In this document: positions 1 to 8,882 of the stretch, piece by piece
Layout: each line of letters begins with the position of its first letter
Numbering within the stretch: position 1 is the stretch's first letter
Assembly: GCF_001541315.1 (NCBI RefSeq)
Contig: NZ_LMVK01000002.1
Coordinates: forward strand, 62,001 to 126,000
DNA from: Agrobacterium tumefaciens str. B6
GTDB lineage: Bacteria; Pseudomonadota; Alphaproteobacteria; Rhizobiales; Rhizobiaceae
Direction: 5' to 3'
DNA length: 64,000 nt
Made by a program: the position numbers and the translations under genes
Notes under the pieces: model-generated
Told to the model about the DNA's origin: nothing
Databases searched by the model: none
The model's input: only the letters and a program-made list of their open reading frames with translations

Positions 1-1
1 T

Positions 2-91
2 TCGAAGGCTCCGAAGGACGCCAAGGTGCTTTCCAAGCCGTTCCATCTGCGCGATCTGGTGGATGAGGTCAACAAACTCCTTGTGGCGTAA
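2..91 (+). CDS. C-terminal end of a response-regulator-like protein (partial)
   Basis: The window begins inside this gene; the last 29 codons are visible and end in TAA. The residues KVLSKPF followed by an amphipathic helix (LRDLVDEVNKLL) match the end of a CheY-like receiver domain: the conserved Lys-Pro-Phe of beta-strand 5 and then helix alpha-5. The protein therefore probably ends with the receiver domain and carries no output domain after it. The phosphorylated Asp and the rest of the domain lie outside the window, so which pathway it serves cannot be said. A tRNA gene follows after about 80 bases. Confidence 0.6.
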   Translation, partial: SKAPKDAKVLSKPFHLRDLVDEVNKLLVA

Positions 92-130
92 GGCCTCTCA
101 AAAAACCTTCACAAAACCGAAAAAAAGCAG

Positions 131-160
131 TTGACGCATCAACCGGTTTTGTGGTCTATC
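131..160 (+). promoter_or_regulatory. Possible sigma70-type promoter of the tRNA-Val gene
   Basis: A good -35 hexamer TTGACG (131-136) is followed after 18 bases by TCTATC (155-160), a weak -10. This would start transcription just ahead of the mature tRNA 5' end at 173. Assigned by eye only. Confidence 0.4.
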
Positions 161-172
161 CGCCGCCACGGA

Positions 173-247
<75 letters not shown>

Positions 248-260
248 TCCGAATTCATGA

Positions 261-296
261 AAAGGGTTTCTGAGCAATCAGAAACCCTTTTTTCGT
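261..296 (+). terminator. Rho-independent terminator of tRNA-Val
   Basis: A perfect 13-bp stem, AAAGGGTTTCTGA (261-273) against TCAGAAACCCTTT (278-290), closes a GCAA tetraloop and runs into a T tract. It lies 13 bases beyond the tRNA CCA end, a textbook intrinsic terminator. Confidence 0.9.
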
Positions 297-424
297 TTCT
301 GGCCTGCGCTTACCGCAACCTCCTTTCTCAAGCTTAAGAATTCTTCGGGACCTGGTCGACATCAGGAAATCGACAAGGCGGGAATCGTTTGCGCTGGTTT
401 CAATCTTGGCCGCAATCGTGTCTC

Positions 425-455
425 GCAATAAATTTCACGATACAAAATAAAATTC
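425..455. promoter_or_regulatory. Upstream copy of a 31-bp operator-like element
   Basis: The left arm GCAATAAATT is identical to that of the element at 502-532. The right arm (AATAAAATTC) is a degraded version of the inverted arm. The starts of the two copies are 77 bp apart, about seven helical turns, which suits cooperative binding or looping by a tetrameric SorC-type repressor. The rest of the non-coding stretch from 297 to 562 is AT-rich with no gene. Confidence 0.55.
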
Positions 456-501
456 AAACCACGTTGACGTGACCTCGGTTTCCGGCTATCTCAAGTGACA
501 T

Positions 502-532
502 GCAATAAATTACATCATATAAAATTTATTGC
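502..532. promoter_or_regulatory. Perfect 10-bp inverted repeat, candidate SorC operator
   Basis: GCAATAAATT (502-511) and its exact inverse AATTTATTGC (523-532) are separated by 11 bp, immediately upstream of the sugar-binding-protein gene starting at 563. The dyad is in the position expected of an operator for the SorC-family regulator encoded at 4223-5197. Assignment to that regulator is inference. Confidence 0.65.
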
Positions 533-562
533 GGACTAAGTCATTGTCCTTGGGAGGGGAAT

Positions 563-1576
563 ATGTTGGCTTTTCTGAAATCGACCGCTGCCGCGGGTGT
601 TTTAGCCGTGGCGATTTCCGCTGGTGCCGGTTCTCAGGCCGTCGCTGCGGGCAAATTCGCCTGCGAGCCGGGCGAGACCTATGTGATGAACGTCATGGTT
701 TCCAGCCACCCCTATTGGGTGCCGGTCTTTGAGGGCTTCAAGCAGGCAGCAAAGGCGCTCGGCTGCGAGGCCGTTTTTACCGGTACGCCGGAATATGACA
801 TCACCAAGCAGATCGCGTCCTTCGAGCAGGAACTCGTGAAGAAGCCGAAAGGCATCCTGCTGCACCCGATGCAGGCCGATCCATTTATCGAACCCATCAA
901 CAAGGCGATTGGCTCCGGCGTTTCAGTGACGACTTTTGCGGCGGATTCTCCGAAGTCGAAGCGCACTGCCTACATCACCTCTGATAATGTCGCCGAGGCG
1001 AAATTCGCGGCTGACGAAATCGTCAAGAAGCTTGGTGAAAAAGGCGAATATGCCGTTCTGGAAAATCCGGGACAGAGCAATCACGATCTGCGCGTCACCG
1101 CCCTCATCGACTATATGGGGCGCACCTATCCAGGAATGAAGCTGGTCGGCCGCCAGGCGACCAACCAGGATGCGAATGTCGCCTATCAGGCAGTTGGCGC
1201 CCTGCTGCAGGCCAATCCAAATCTCGGCGCATTATGGATACCCGAGGCCGGTTCGGCTGAAGGCGCGATCACCGCTGTTCTCGAGGCAAAAAAGAAGGTC
1301 CTGATCCTGCATGCGGATATCACGCCTGCAACGCTGGAACATATCAAGCAGGGCAATATCTACATGTCCATCAATCCCAATCAGGGCGTTCAGGGTTTCA
1401 TGGGTTTCATGAATACCTTTCTCGGCGCCCATTCGGACCTGATCGACCCGTTCAACGACTACAGGGTTTCCGGCTTCAACCCGATGCAGGTTCCTTCGAT
1501 GGACAATGGTTTCGCCGTCATCACCAAGGCGAACGCCGCTTCCTTCGATCTCAACGACTATATGAAGGGGCGCTGA
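563..1576 (+). CDS. Periplasmic sugar-binding protein of a ribose-type ABC importer
   Basis: A 337-residue protein of the periplasmic-binding-protein type 1 (RbsB-like) family, which delivers a sugar or polyol to a CUT2-type importer. Residues 1-29 form a signal peptide ending AVAA. The mature part begins with the usual beta-strand (YVMNVMVSSHPYWVPVFEGF) and contains the hinge-type sequence ALWIPEAGSAEGAI. The start at 563 is preceded by GGGAGGGGA. It is the first gene of an operon with its ATPase, permease, regulator and reductase, and lies just downstream of a palindromic operator candidate. The ligand cannot be read from the sequence; the neighbouring dehydrogenases, kinase and aldolase suggest a polyol or ketose. 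Confidence 0.9.
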   Translation: MLAFLKSTAAAGVLAVAISAGAGSQAVAAGKFACEPGETYVMNVMVSSHPYWVPVFEGFKQAAKALGCEAVFTGTPEYDITKQIASFEQELVKKPKGILLHPMQADPFIEPINKAIGSGVSVTTFAADSPKSKRTAYITSDNVAEAKFAADEIVKKLGEKGEYAVLENPGQSNHDLRVTALIDYMGRTYPGMKLVGRQATNQDANVAYQAVGALLQANPNLGALWIPEAGSAEGAITAVLEAKKKVLILHADITPATLEHIKQGNIYMSINPNQGVQGFMGFMNTFLGAHSDLIDPFNDYRVSGFNPMQVPSMDNGFAVITKANAASFDLNDYMKGR

Positions 1577-1591
1577 CGCGTCGCTCTGGAC

Positions 1592-1615
1592 CCGGCGAGG
1601 TTTGCGCCTCGCCGG
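1592..1615 (+). promoter_or_regulatory. Intercistronic hairpin after the binding-protein gene
   Basis: CCGGCGAGG (1592-1600) and CCTCGCCGG (1607-1615) form a perfect 9-bp stem with a 6-base loop between the binding protein and the ATPase genes. There is no T tract, so it is more likely an mRNA 3'-end stabiliser than a full terminator. Confidence 0.6.
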
Positions 1616-1646
1616 CCATATGGGGAAGCAGGTTCGGGAGGGCGTT

Positions 1647-3167
1647 ATGGGTGAGGTCATCCTCAGCATGACGAATATTCAAAAGGCGTTCGGCCCCGTG
1701 CGGGCGCTGCGCAATGCGGCATTTGAGCTGCGGCGTGGCGAAATCCACGCACTGGCGGGTGAAAACGGCGCCGGCAAGTCGACGCTGATGCATATCATCG
1801 ACGGCATTCTGCAGCCGGATGGCGGGGAAATTCTGCTGGATGGCAAACCGGTCAAGATATCCTCGCCCAATGCGGCGAACCGGCTTGGCATCGGTTTCGT
1901 GCATCAGGAGATCGCGCTCTGCCCGGAGATTTCGGTCGCCGAAAACATGTTCATGTCGCAGACCGGCCAAAGCCGTTCCTGGTTCATGAACTATCGCGAC
2001 CTCGAAAGGCAGGCGGCAATCGTGCTGCGGGAAATCGGCGATATCGATCCCACCCGCCGCGCCGGCGACCTTTCGATTTCGCAACAGCAGATCGTCGAGA
2101 TCGCCAAGGCGCTGACGCTGGATTGCCGCATCCTGATCCTTGACGAACCGACGGCGGCTTTGACCGAGACCGAAGCCCAGACGCTATTCAGGATCATGCA
2201 CCGGCTGGCGGAACGGGGCATTGCCATCATCTATATCTCGCATCGCATGGCGGAGATTTTCGACCATTGCGACCGCATCACCGTCATGCGCGACGGCTGC
2301 CATATCAGGACGGAGAATATTGCCGACATTTCCCCCGAGGAGGTCGTCAACAGCATGGTCGGACGGGTGCTCGACAAGCTCTACCCGCCAAAGCTTTCGG
2401 ACGACGAGAAATCCGATGACATCATTCTTTCGGTTCGGGGCTTGAATGAAGGAAAGCGTGTTTTCGATGTCAATTTCGATCTGCGTCGGGGCGAAATCCT
2501 GGGGTTGGCAGGGCTGATCGGTGCGGGAAGAAGCGAGATCGCCCGGGCGGTCTGCCGGCTGGAGGGGAAACCGAGAGGCGAGGTTACGCTGCGTGGCCGG
2601 CCGCTGAGGCTGAAAGACTACCGTGACAGCATCCGCGAGGGGCTGGTCTATCTGTCCGAGGACCGCAAGGGGGACGGGCTGTTCCTCAATATGTCCATCG
2701 CCTCGAATGTCTCCGCGCTCGATATCGGCAGGGTATCGAACGGCATGGGCTTCATCGAACGGCGCAAGGAGATGAAGCGGGCCGATGAGCTGGGACGCCG
2801 GCTGAAATTGCGGGCGAACAGTGTTGGCGATGCGGTGTCGACCTTGAGCGGCGGCAACCAGCAGAAGGTAGCGCTGGCGAAGATGCTGTCGGTAGAGCCG
2901 GAGGTCATCTTTCTGGATGAGCCGACACGCGGGGTGGATGTGGGCGCGAAGGCGGAAATCCACCGCCAGATCCGGGAACTGGCGCGTGAGGGGGGCGGCG
3001 TGGTCGTCATTTCCTCGGAACTGCCGGAACTCATCGGCGTCAGCGATCGTGTGCTGGTGGTGCGCGAGGGGCGGATCACGGGTGAGGTCGAGGGCGAAGA
3101 CATGACGGAGGAAAAGATCATGCAGCTTGCATCGATCAATATTGTGCATAGCCCGGAAAGGGCCTGA
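1647..3167 (+). CDS. Sugar ABC importer ATPase with two fused ATPase domains (RbsA/MglA type)
   Basis: A 506-residue ATPase energising uptake with the adjacent binding protein and permease. The N-terminal domain has Walker A GENGAGKST (38-46) and Walker B LILDEPTAAL. Its signature motif is the altered LSISQQQ usual in this family. The second domain has the degenerate Walker A GLIGAGRSE and an intact LSGGNQQK signature, also typical of RbsA/MglA. The ATG at 1647 is chosen because GGGAGGG lies just upstream; an in-frame TTG at 1602 would add 15 residues but lies inside the hairpin. The permease gene follows after 12 bases. Confidence 0.93.
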   Translation: MGEVILSMTNIQKAFGPVRALRNAAFELRRGEIHALAGENGAGKSTLMHIIDGILQPDGGEILLDGKPVKISSPNAANRLGIGFVHQEIALCPEISVAENMFMSQTGQSRSWFMNYRDLERQAAIVLREIGDIDPTRRAGDLSISQQQIVEIAKALTLDCRILILDEPTAALTETEAQTLFRIMHRLAERGIAIIYISHRMAEIFDHCDRITVMRDGCHIRTENIADISPEEVVNSMVGRVLDKLYPPKLSDDEKSDDIILSVRGLNEGKRVFDVNFDLRRGEILGLAGLIGAGRSEIARAVCRLEGKPRGEVTLRGRPLRLKDYRDSIREGLVYLSEDRKGDGLFLNMSIASNVSALDIGRVSNGMGFIERRKEMKRADELGRRLKLRANSVGDAVSTLSGGNQQKVALAKMLSVEPEVIFLDEPTRGVDVGAKAEIHRQIRELAREGGGVVVISSELPELIGVSDRVLVVREGRITGEVEGEDMTEEKIMQLASINIVHSPERA

Positions 3168-3179
3168 GGGAGCGGGAAA

Positions 3180-4181
3180 ATGGCAACATCGGAAACACCT
3201 TCAAGCCTTGCCGAAACGGCGGTTCGCCGCACCGCCTGGTGGGAGCCGGCGCTCAAGGCGCGGGAAACCGGGCTGATCGTCATCATCCTTGCGCTTTTTG
3301 CAGTGATGTCCTTCATATCTCCCTATTTCCTGACCGTGGACAATCTGCGGGCCATGGCCATGGTCTTCGCCATTGAAAGCATCGTCGTGGTTGGCATGAC
3401 GATCCTGCTGATCTCGGGCGGCATCGATCTTTCGGTCGGCTCCGTCACCGCACTGGCGATGGTGGCGGCCGGCTGGCTTTTCCTTAATGGCGTCGATCCC
3501 TGGGTGGCGGCGGGGCTGGCGATCTGCCTGACGACATTGGTCGGCATGGCCATGGGATTCCTGACCACGGTCATCGGCCTGCATCATTTCATCGTATCGC
3601 TGGGCGTCATGGTGATTGCGCGCGGTGTTTGCCTGCTGGCAACGGGCGGGCGGCCGCTCGGGCTCTATTCCCTGCCGCCCGAATTCAAGTTCATCGGCCA
3701 GGGTGTGATTGGCGGCATTCCGCTGGTGCTGATCATATTTGCGGTGGTGGTTGTCTCTTTCGATCTGCTGCTGCGGCGCACGACCGCCTTCCGCAAGGTG
3801 TTCTATACCGGCAGCAATCCCAAGGCCGCAGCCTATTCCGGCATCCGCGTCGGCCGGGTCGTGTTTGCCACCACCACGCTTTGTTCGATGCTGTGTGGTG
3901 TTGCAGGCGTTATCTACATGGCCCGCTTCGGTTCTGCCCAGCCGAGCTTCGGCGTCGGCATGGAACTTAACGTGATTGCGGCGGCGGTCATCGGCGGCGC
4001 GAGCCTTTCGGGCGGCTCGGGCACCATTCTCGGTGCAATCCTTGGGGCGATCCTTCTCTCGGTCGTTTCCAGTTCGCTTGCCTTGCTCAATGTGTCTGTC
4101 TACTGGCAGGACATCATCAGGGGAAGCATATTGCTGACTGCGGTTCTGTTCGACCACTATCTGGTCAGGCGTCGCCGCTGA
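3180..4181 (+). CDS. Sugar ABC importer permease (RbsC type)
   Basis: A 333-residue inner-membrane protein of the branched-chain/ribose permease family. It has a short polar N-terminus and a series of hydrophobic segments from about residue 35 onward. The conserved [12 protein letters not shown] stretch is the hallmark of CUT2 permeases, followed later by [16 protein letters not shown]. It forms the channel for the importer encoded with the two genes upstream. The regulator gene follows after about 40 bases. Confidence 0.93.
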   Translation: MATSETPSSLAETAVRRTAWWEPALKARETGLIVIILALFAVMSFISPYFLTVDNLRAMAMVFAIESIVVVGMTILLISGGIDLSVGSVTALAMVAAGWLFLNGVDPWVAAGLAICLTTLVGMAMGFLTTVIGLHHFIVSLGVMVIARGVCLLATGGRPLGLYSLPPEFKFIGQGVIGGIPLVLIIFAVVVVSFDLLLRRTTAFRKVFYTGSNPKAAAYSGIRVGRVVFATTTLCSMLCGVAGVIYMARFGSAQPSFGVGMELNVIAAAVIGGASLSGGSGTILGAILGAILLSVVSSSLALLNVSVYWQDIIRGSILLTAVLFDHYLVRRRR

Positions 4182-4222
4182 GCGCCCATTGAACGCCCAT
4201 GGGTAACTGGAGAAAGACGATC

Positions 4223-5197
4223 ATGCTGGATATCAAGGACGATTTCGATCAACAGAGACAGATGTATTCCGTCCTGGTGCTGCATTTCATCGAGGGGGTG
4301 AAGCAGTCGGAGATCGCCGAGCGGCTCAATCTTTCCCATACCAAGGTGAACCGCATGATTGCGGCCGGCCGCAAGGCGGGCATGGTGAAGATCACCATTG
4401 CCAGCCCCTATCAGCGGTTGGTGGATCTCGAAAGCGAGATCACCCGTCGTTTCGGCCTCAGGCAGTCTGTGGTCACACCGACGGTATCCGATAATCCGGA
4501 AACCGCCTTGCAGATGGTGGGTCGGGTGGCCGCCAACCACTTGCTGGAGACGATCCGTGACGGTGACGTGATCGCGATTACGGGCGGCAAGGCGGTGAGC
4601 GCGGTTGTCGACAATCTGCAGGCGGAGCGTCGTTTCGATGTGCGGGTGGTGCCTTTGACGGGCGGCGTGCAGGGCAAGCACTATACGGATGTCAATCATC
4701 TCGCCACGCAGCTGGCGGAGAAGCTCGGCGGCAGCGCCTCGCTCGTGCATGCGCCGCTGTTTGCCGAGGATGAGGAACAGCGCGATTTGCTGATGAACGT
4801 CGCATCGATCCGCGAGGTCTTCGATCTGGCGCGGCAGGCGCAGGTGGCGCTGGTCGGCATCGGTTCGGTGGAGGCGCCGGGCTCCGGCTACTACGATCTT
4901 CTGCCGGATGCCGCCCGTGGCGGGCAGGCGCTGGTGGATGCGGGCATTGCCGGGGAATTTCTTGCCCACCTCACCATGGCGGACGGGCAGCTGGCGCGGA
5001 TCGATCTCAACTCGCGCGTGGTGGCGCTGGACCCCGGGCAGCTTGCCCGGTGTCCGAATATCATCGGCGTGGCGGCAGGCGCCATCAAGGCTGGACCGGT
5101 GGCTGCCACGCTTGCCGGCCGTTATCTGACCTCGCTCGTCGTGGACGAGGCAATAGCCGGCTATTTACTGGATCATGAAGGAGGGGAAACCTCGTGA
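4223..5197 (+). CDS. SorC/DeoR-family sugar-responsive transcriptional regulator
   Basis: A 324-residue regulator with an N-terminal helix-turn-helix (about residues 20-50, GVKQSEIAERLNLSHTKVNRMI) joined to a sugar-phosphate-isomerase-like effector domain (ITGGKAVSAVVDNL...). SorC regulators such as EryD respond to phosphorylated sugars or polyols made by their own pathway. ATG 4223 is preferred because it follows GGAGAAAG at a good distance; an upstream ATG at 4199 lacks a clear ribosome site. The gene overlaps the next by 4 bases. The dyad at 502-532 is its most likely target. Confidence 0.88.
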   Translation: MLDIKDDFDQQRQMYSVLVLHFIEGVKQSEIAERLNLSHTKVNRMIAAGRKAGMVKITIASPYQRLVDLESEITRRFGLRQSVVTPTVSDNPETALQMVGRVAANHLLETIRDGDVIAITGGKAVSAVVDNLQAERRFDVRVVPLTGGVQGKHYTDVNHLATQLAEKLGGSASLVHAPLFAEDEEQRDLLMNVASIREVFDLARQAQVALVGIGSVEAPGSGYYDLLPDAARGGQALVDAGIAGEFLAHLTMADGQLARIDLNSRVVALDPGQLARCPNIIGVAAGAIKAGPVAATLAGRYLTSLVVDEAIAGYLLDHEGGETS

Positions 5198-6192
5198 CAG
5201 ACAATGCAATATTGGCCCGGACGATCGGCGGCAGCGCCATCAGCGCATCCGCCGTGGGGCTTGGCACCTGGGCCATCGGTGGCTGGATGTGGGGTGGCAC
5301 CGACGAGCGGCAATCCATCGCCGCCATACAGGCCTCCATCGATGCGGGAATTTCCCTCATCGATACCGCACCGGCCTATGGCATGGGGCTTGCGGAAACC
5401 ATCGTCGGCAAGGCAATTGCCGGGAGGCGTGACAAGGTGGTGCTGGTCACCAAATGCGGGCTTGTCTGGCATGTGAATGACGGTGCCTATTTCTTCCATC
5501 AGGATGGCAAGCCGGTTCACCGTTATCTCGGCGCCGCGTCCATCCGGCATGAGGTCGAAGAGAGCCTGAAACGGCTCGGAACCGACTATATCGACCATTA
5601 CGTCACCCATTGGCAGGACGCCACGACGCCGATTGCCGAGACGGTCGGGGCTTTGGTGCGGCTGAAGGAGGAGGGAAAGATCCGTTCCATCGGGGCAAGC
5701 AACGTTTCGCCGGACGATCTCGAAGCCTATATCGCAACCGGCGCGCTGGATGCCATTCAGGAAGAATATTCCATGGTGAAGCGCGGTATCGAGACGACGC
5801 TGCTGCCGCTTTGCCTGGAGAACGCCGTCTCGGTTCTCAGCTATTCGTCCTTGGCGCTCGGTCTTCTCTCGGGCAAGGTCGGGCCGGAGCGGGTTTTTGC
5901 GGAAGACGACCAGCGTCACGGAAATCCGCGCTTCAGCCAGGCGAACCGCCAGAAAATCGCGCGGTTGATGGGGGTGCTGGAACCGGTGGCGGCCACCCTT
6001 GAGGCTTCGGTCGCGCAGGTGGTGATTGCCTGGACGATTGCGCAGCCCGGCATAACATTTTCGCTGTGTGGCGCGCGTGATCCGGCTCAGGCGGTTGAAA
6101 ACGCCGCCGCGGCGCGTCTTCGCCTCACGGAGAGTGAACTGGCGCTTATCAGCGCCGGCGTCGCGGAGCATCTTGTGGGGCTCGATACCTGA
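5194..6192 (+). CDS. Aldo/keto reductase
   Basis: A 332-residue NAD(P)H-dependent oxidoreductase of the AKR superfamily, starting at GTG 5194 inside the stop codon of the regulator gene (GTGA overlap). The catalytic tetrad can be placed: Asp in DTAPAYG, the following Tyr, Lys in VTKCG and His in YVTHWQD. The late GARDPAQAVENA stretch is the usual cofactor-binding loop. AKRs in sugar operons interconvert aldoses or hydroxyaldehydes with polyols or oxidise lactol forms. It may handle either the transported sugar or the aldehyde released by the aldolase at 8034. Confidence 0.9.
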   Translation: MTDNAILARTIGGSAISASAVGLGTWAIGGWMWGGTDERQSIAAIQASIDAGISLIDTAPAYGMGLAETIVGKAIAGRRDKVVLVTKCGLVWHVNDGAYFFHQDGKPVHRYLGAASIRHEVEESLKRLGTDYIDHYVTHWQDATTPIAETVGALVRLKEEGKIRSIGASNVSPDDLEAYIATGALDAIQEEYSMVKRGIETTLLPLCLENAVSVLSYSSLALGLLSGKVGPERVFAEDDQRHGNPRFSQANRQKIARLMGVLEPVAATLEASVAQVVIAWTIAQPGITFSLCGARDPAQAVENAAAARLRLTESELALISAGVAEHLVGLDT

Positions 6193-6203
6193 TTATGTAA
6201 GCT

Positions 6204-6248
6204 GAGACGGGACTTCAGGCGAACAGCGCATCATTTTCGTCCCGTCTC
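6204..6248. terminator. Long-loop inverted repeat between the reductase and GlpD-like genes
   Basis: GAGACGGGAC (6204-6213) pairs exactly with GTCCCGTCTC (6239-6248) around a 25-base loop. It starts 11 bases after the reductase stop codon, with no strong T tract. It could be a weak terminator or stabilising hairpin splitting the locus into two transcription units, or a regulatory dyad for the downstream genes. Confidence 0.4.
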
Positions 6249-6312
6249 TCATGTCGCTTTAAACGGTCAACAACATTGGGACGCTGGTCATCAGCCAGCG
6301 AACGGTATTTCT

Positions 6313-8037
6313 ATGCCCAGTTTTCGCGAGGACGCTCTGCGCCGCATCCGGCACGATGGTGATTTTGATGCCGTCGTTATCGGCGGCGGCATCAACGGAA
6401 TTGCCGCCTATCGCGATCTCGCCTTGCAGGGGCTGCGGGTGCTGCTGGTCGAGCGCAACGATTTCTCCTCAGGCTGCAGCGCCGCACCCTCGCGCATGAT
6501 CCATGGCGGCCTGCGTTATCTCGAAAACGGTGAATTCAGCCTCGTGGCAGAGTCTTTGCGGGAGCGGGACGCACTTCTGAGACTCGCCCCGCATATGGTT
6601 CGTCCGCTGCCGACCACGATCCCGATTTTCTCGACTTTCAGCGGCCTTTTCAACGCGGCAGCAACCTTTGCCGGCTCAGGCGGAAAACCCGCAAGCCGGG
6701 GCGCTCTCGCCATCAAGGCGGGTCTCATGCTCTATGATTTTGTCACCCGAAAAAACCGTATTCTGCCCCGTCACGCGTTTCGAGGCGCCCCCGGGACTTT
6801 GCAGCATTGGCCGGATCTGACGCCGGAAATCAGATACTCCGCCACTTACTACGATGCGTGGATAAGCCAGCCCGAACGGCTTGCGCTGGAGCTTCTGATC
6901 GACACCCGTACCGATGCGCCGCAAAGCATTGCGCTCAACTATGCCGAACTTGTCCGTCTTGGCGATGAGTACCGTCTTCGGGTGCAGGGCGCGGATGAAA
7001 CCCTACCCATCCGCCCAAGGATCATCGTCAATGCGACCGGCGCATGGATCGACGAGACGATTGGCACGCTGACCGCCGGGCCAGTGGCGGAGAAAGCAAA
7101 ACCGACCGTCTCCGGAACCAAGGGATCACATCTGATCATCGCCAACGACGCGCTTCTCAACGCCCTGAACGGCCATATGATCTTTTTCGAGAATGCCGAT
7201 AATCGCGTTTGTATCCTCTTTCCCTATCTCGGCCGGGTTCTCGCTGGCTCGACCGACATCAAGGTGGATCGTCCCGAGCGGGTGCGCTGCGAGCCCGAGG
7301 AGCGGGACTATATTCTGGACGCGATCCGGCAGGTCTTTCCGCAGATTGACATCGACCATTCCGACATCGTCTTCAGTTTCAGCGGCATACGCCCGCTGCC
7401 GCGCAGCGATGCCGCCTTTACCGGAAAAATATCCCGCAGCCATTTCATCCACCGCGTTGCGGGCGATCCGCCACAGCTCTGCATGATCGGCGGCAAGTGG
7501 ACCACCTTCAGAGCCTTTGGTGAGCAGGTGACCGACGAGGTTCTGGCCTTTCTTGGACGCAGACGACTGACCGGCACCATGGATCGCCCGATCGGCGGCG
7601 GCAGGAATTTTCCCACCGGCGCAGGCAGCCTACCGGCCTTGCTGTCGGAGGAGTTCTCGATCGCCGGAGACCGGGCGGAGCATCTGGCTCTGGCTTACGG
7701 CTCCCGCGCCTTCGATCTGATGGGCTTTTGTCGGGACCGTGCGGATGATGCGCCGCTTTCAGAAAAATCGCCGATAACGACCGCGGAGGTGATCTGGCTG
7801 ATCCGCTGTGAACACGTGCGACACCTGACCGATCTCGTGTTGCGGCGTACGACGCTCGCCATCACCGGCGTCATCGATGCCGATCTGATCGACGCGATCT
7901 TGAACGTCGCGGCACGCGAGCTGGGCTGGCCGACCACCCAGGCGGCAGCGGAACGGCAGCGGCTTACCCATGAGCTGGAGACTTTTTACGGCGTCACGCC
8001 GGCAATGCTTCAACACAGATGCAAGGAGAATGCATGA
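6313..8037 (+). CDS. FAD-dependent glycerol-3-phosphate-dehydrogenase-like enzyme (GlpD/EryB type)
   Basis: A 574-residue flavoprotein. The N-terminus carries the FAD dinucleotide fold (VVIGGGINGIAAYRDLALQG) followed by SSGCSAAPSRMIHGGLRYL, which matches the substrate and flavin region of GlpD. The C-terminal region is the GlpD cap. These membrane-associated enzymes oxidise glycerol-3-phosphate or, in EryB, a tetritol phosphate, passing electrons to quinone. Linkage to an FGGY kinase and an aldolase points to oxidation of a polyol phosphate other than glycerol-3-phosphate; that is inference. It overlaps the aldolase gene by 4 bases, so the two are translationally coupled. Confidence 0.85.
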   Translation: MPSFREDALRRIRHDGDFDAVVIGGGINGIAAYRDLALQGLRVLLVERNDFSSGCSAAPSRMIHGGLRYLENGEFSLVAESLRERDALLRLAPHMVRPLPTTIPIFSTFSGLFNAAATFAGSGGKPASRGALAIKAGLMLYDFVTRKNRILPRHAFRGAPGTLQHWPDLTPEIRYSATYYDAWISQPERLALELLIDTRTDAPQSIALNYAELVRLGDEYRLRVQGADETLPIRPRIIVNATGAWIDETIGTLTAGPVAEKAKPTVSGTKGSHLIIANDALLNALNGHMIFFENADNRVCILFPYLGRVLAGSTDIKVDRPERVRCEPEERDYILDAIRQVFPQIDIDHSDIVFSFSGIRPLPRSDAAFTGKISRSHFIHRVAGDPPQLCMIGGKWTTFRAFGEQVTDEVLAFLGRRRLTGTMDRPIGGGRNFPTGAGSLPALLSEEFSIAGDRAEHLALAYGSRAFDLMGFCRDRADDAPLSEKSPITTAEVIWLIRCEHVRHLTDLVLRRTTLAITGVIDADLIDAILNVAARELGWPTTQAAAERQRLTHELETFYGVTPAMLQHRCKENA

Positions 8038-8882
8038 TGATGCGGATTTCGAAAAAGGCGCGCATGAACCGGCTGTTTCGCAATGGCGGCTGCCTCGATG
8101 TGGCCATCGATCACGGGGTTTGCAACGAGCCGAGCTTCCTTGTCGGGCTGGAGGATATGGCGCAGACCGTGGGCAGGCTGGTCGAGGCCGGTCCCGATGC
8201 CATCCAGATGGCCTATGGGCAGGCCGATCTGCTGCAGCAGCGGCCGGAGCGCGACAAGCCGGCCCTCGTCATGCGTATCGACATGGGCAATCCCTATAAT
8301 TCCACGCGCCACAGAACGATGTGGTCGCAGCTACAGAACCATCACGATCCGATCATCGGTGCGCTGGAAATGGATGCCGCCTGCGTCGTCGTGAACCTGT
8401 TCATGCTGCCGGACGAGCCGGACCTGTTTCGTCAGTGCGTCGAAAACATCAGCCGCGTGCGGGCAGATTGCCATCGTTTCGGCATGCCGCTGATGATCGA
8501 GCCGCTGGTGATGCTGCCCAATGATATCAGGGGCGGTTATCAGGTGGATGGCGATGCGGAAAAGATCGTCACGCTGGTGCGTCTTGCCTCGGAAATGGGA
8601 GCCGATATCATCAAGGCCGATCCGACCAGCGATCCGCGCGATTTTCACAAGGTGATCGAAGCCGCGCGGTGCCCGGTGCTGGTGCGGGGCGGGGGGCGTG
8701 AGGACTTGCGCAATGTACTGGCAAAATCGGCGGCTCTGGTGGCCGAAGGCGCGAACGGCATGGTCTATGGGCGCAATATCTATCAGCACGACAATCCCAA
8801 GGCCGTCGTTGCGGCGTTGATGGCCATCATCCATCAGGGTGCAGGTGGTGAGGAAGCATGGGATATCTATAATCGTGGCTGA
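8034..8882 (+). CDS. Class I (Schiff-base) aldolase of the DeoC/LsrF/FbaB family
   Basis: A 282-residue TIM-barrel protein. The probable Schiff-base lysine is K194 in GADIIKADPTSD, and the phosphate-binding glycine loops appear as VRGGGRED and GANGMVYGRNI, as in LsrF and archaeal-type fructose-bisphosphate aldolases. It begins DVAIDHGVCNEP after a short basic N-terminus. ATG 8034 follows AAGGAGA and overlaps the stop of the dehydrogenase. It probably cleaves a phosphorylated ketose to a triose phosphate and an aldehyde, using the product of the kinase downstream. The exact substrate is unknown. Confidence 0.82.
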   Translation: MMMRISKKARMNRLFRNGGCLDVAIDHGVCNEPSFLVGLEDMAQTVGRLVEAGPDAIQMAYGQADLLQQRPERDKPALVMRIDMGNPYNSTRHRTMWSQLQNHHDPIIGALEMDAACVVVNLFMLPDEPDLFRQCVENISRVRADCHRFGMPLMIEPLVMLPNDIRGGYQVDGDAEKIVTLVRLASEMGADIIKADPTSDPRDFHKVIEAARCPVLVRGGGREDLRNVLAKSAALVAEGANGMVYGRNIYQHDNPKAVVAALMAIIHQGAGGEEAWDIYNRG

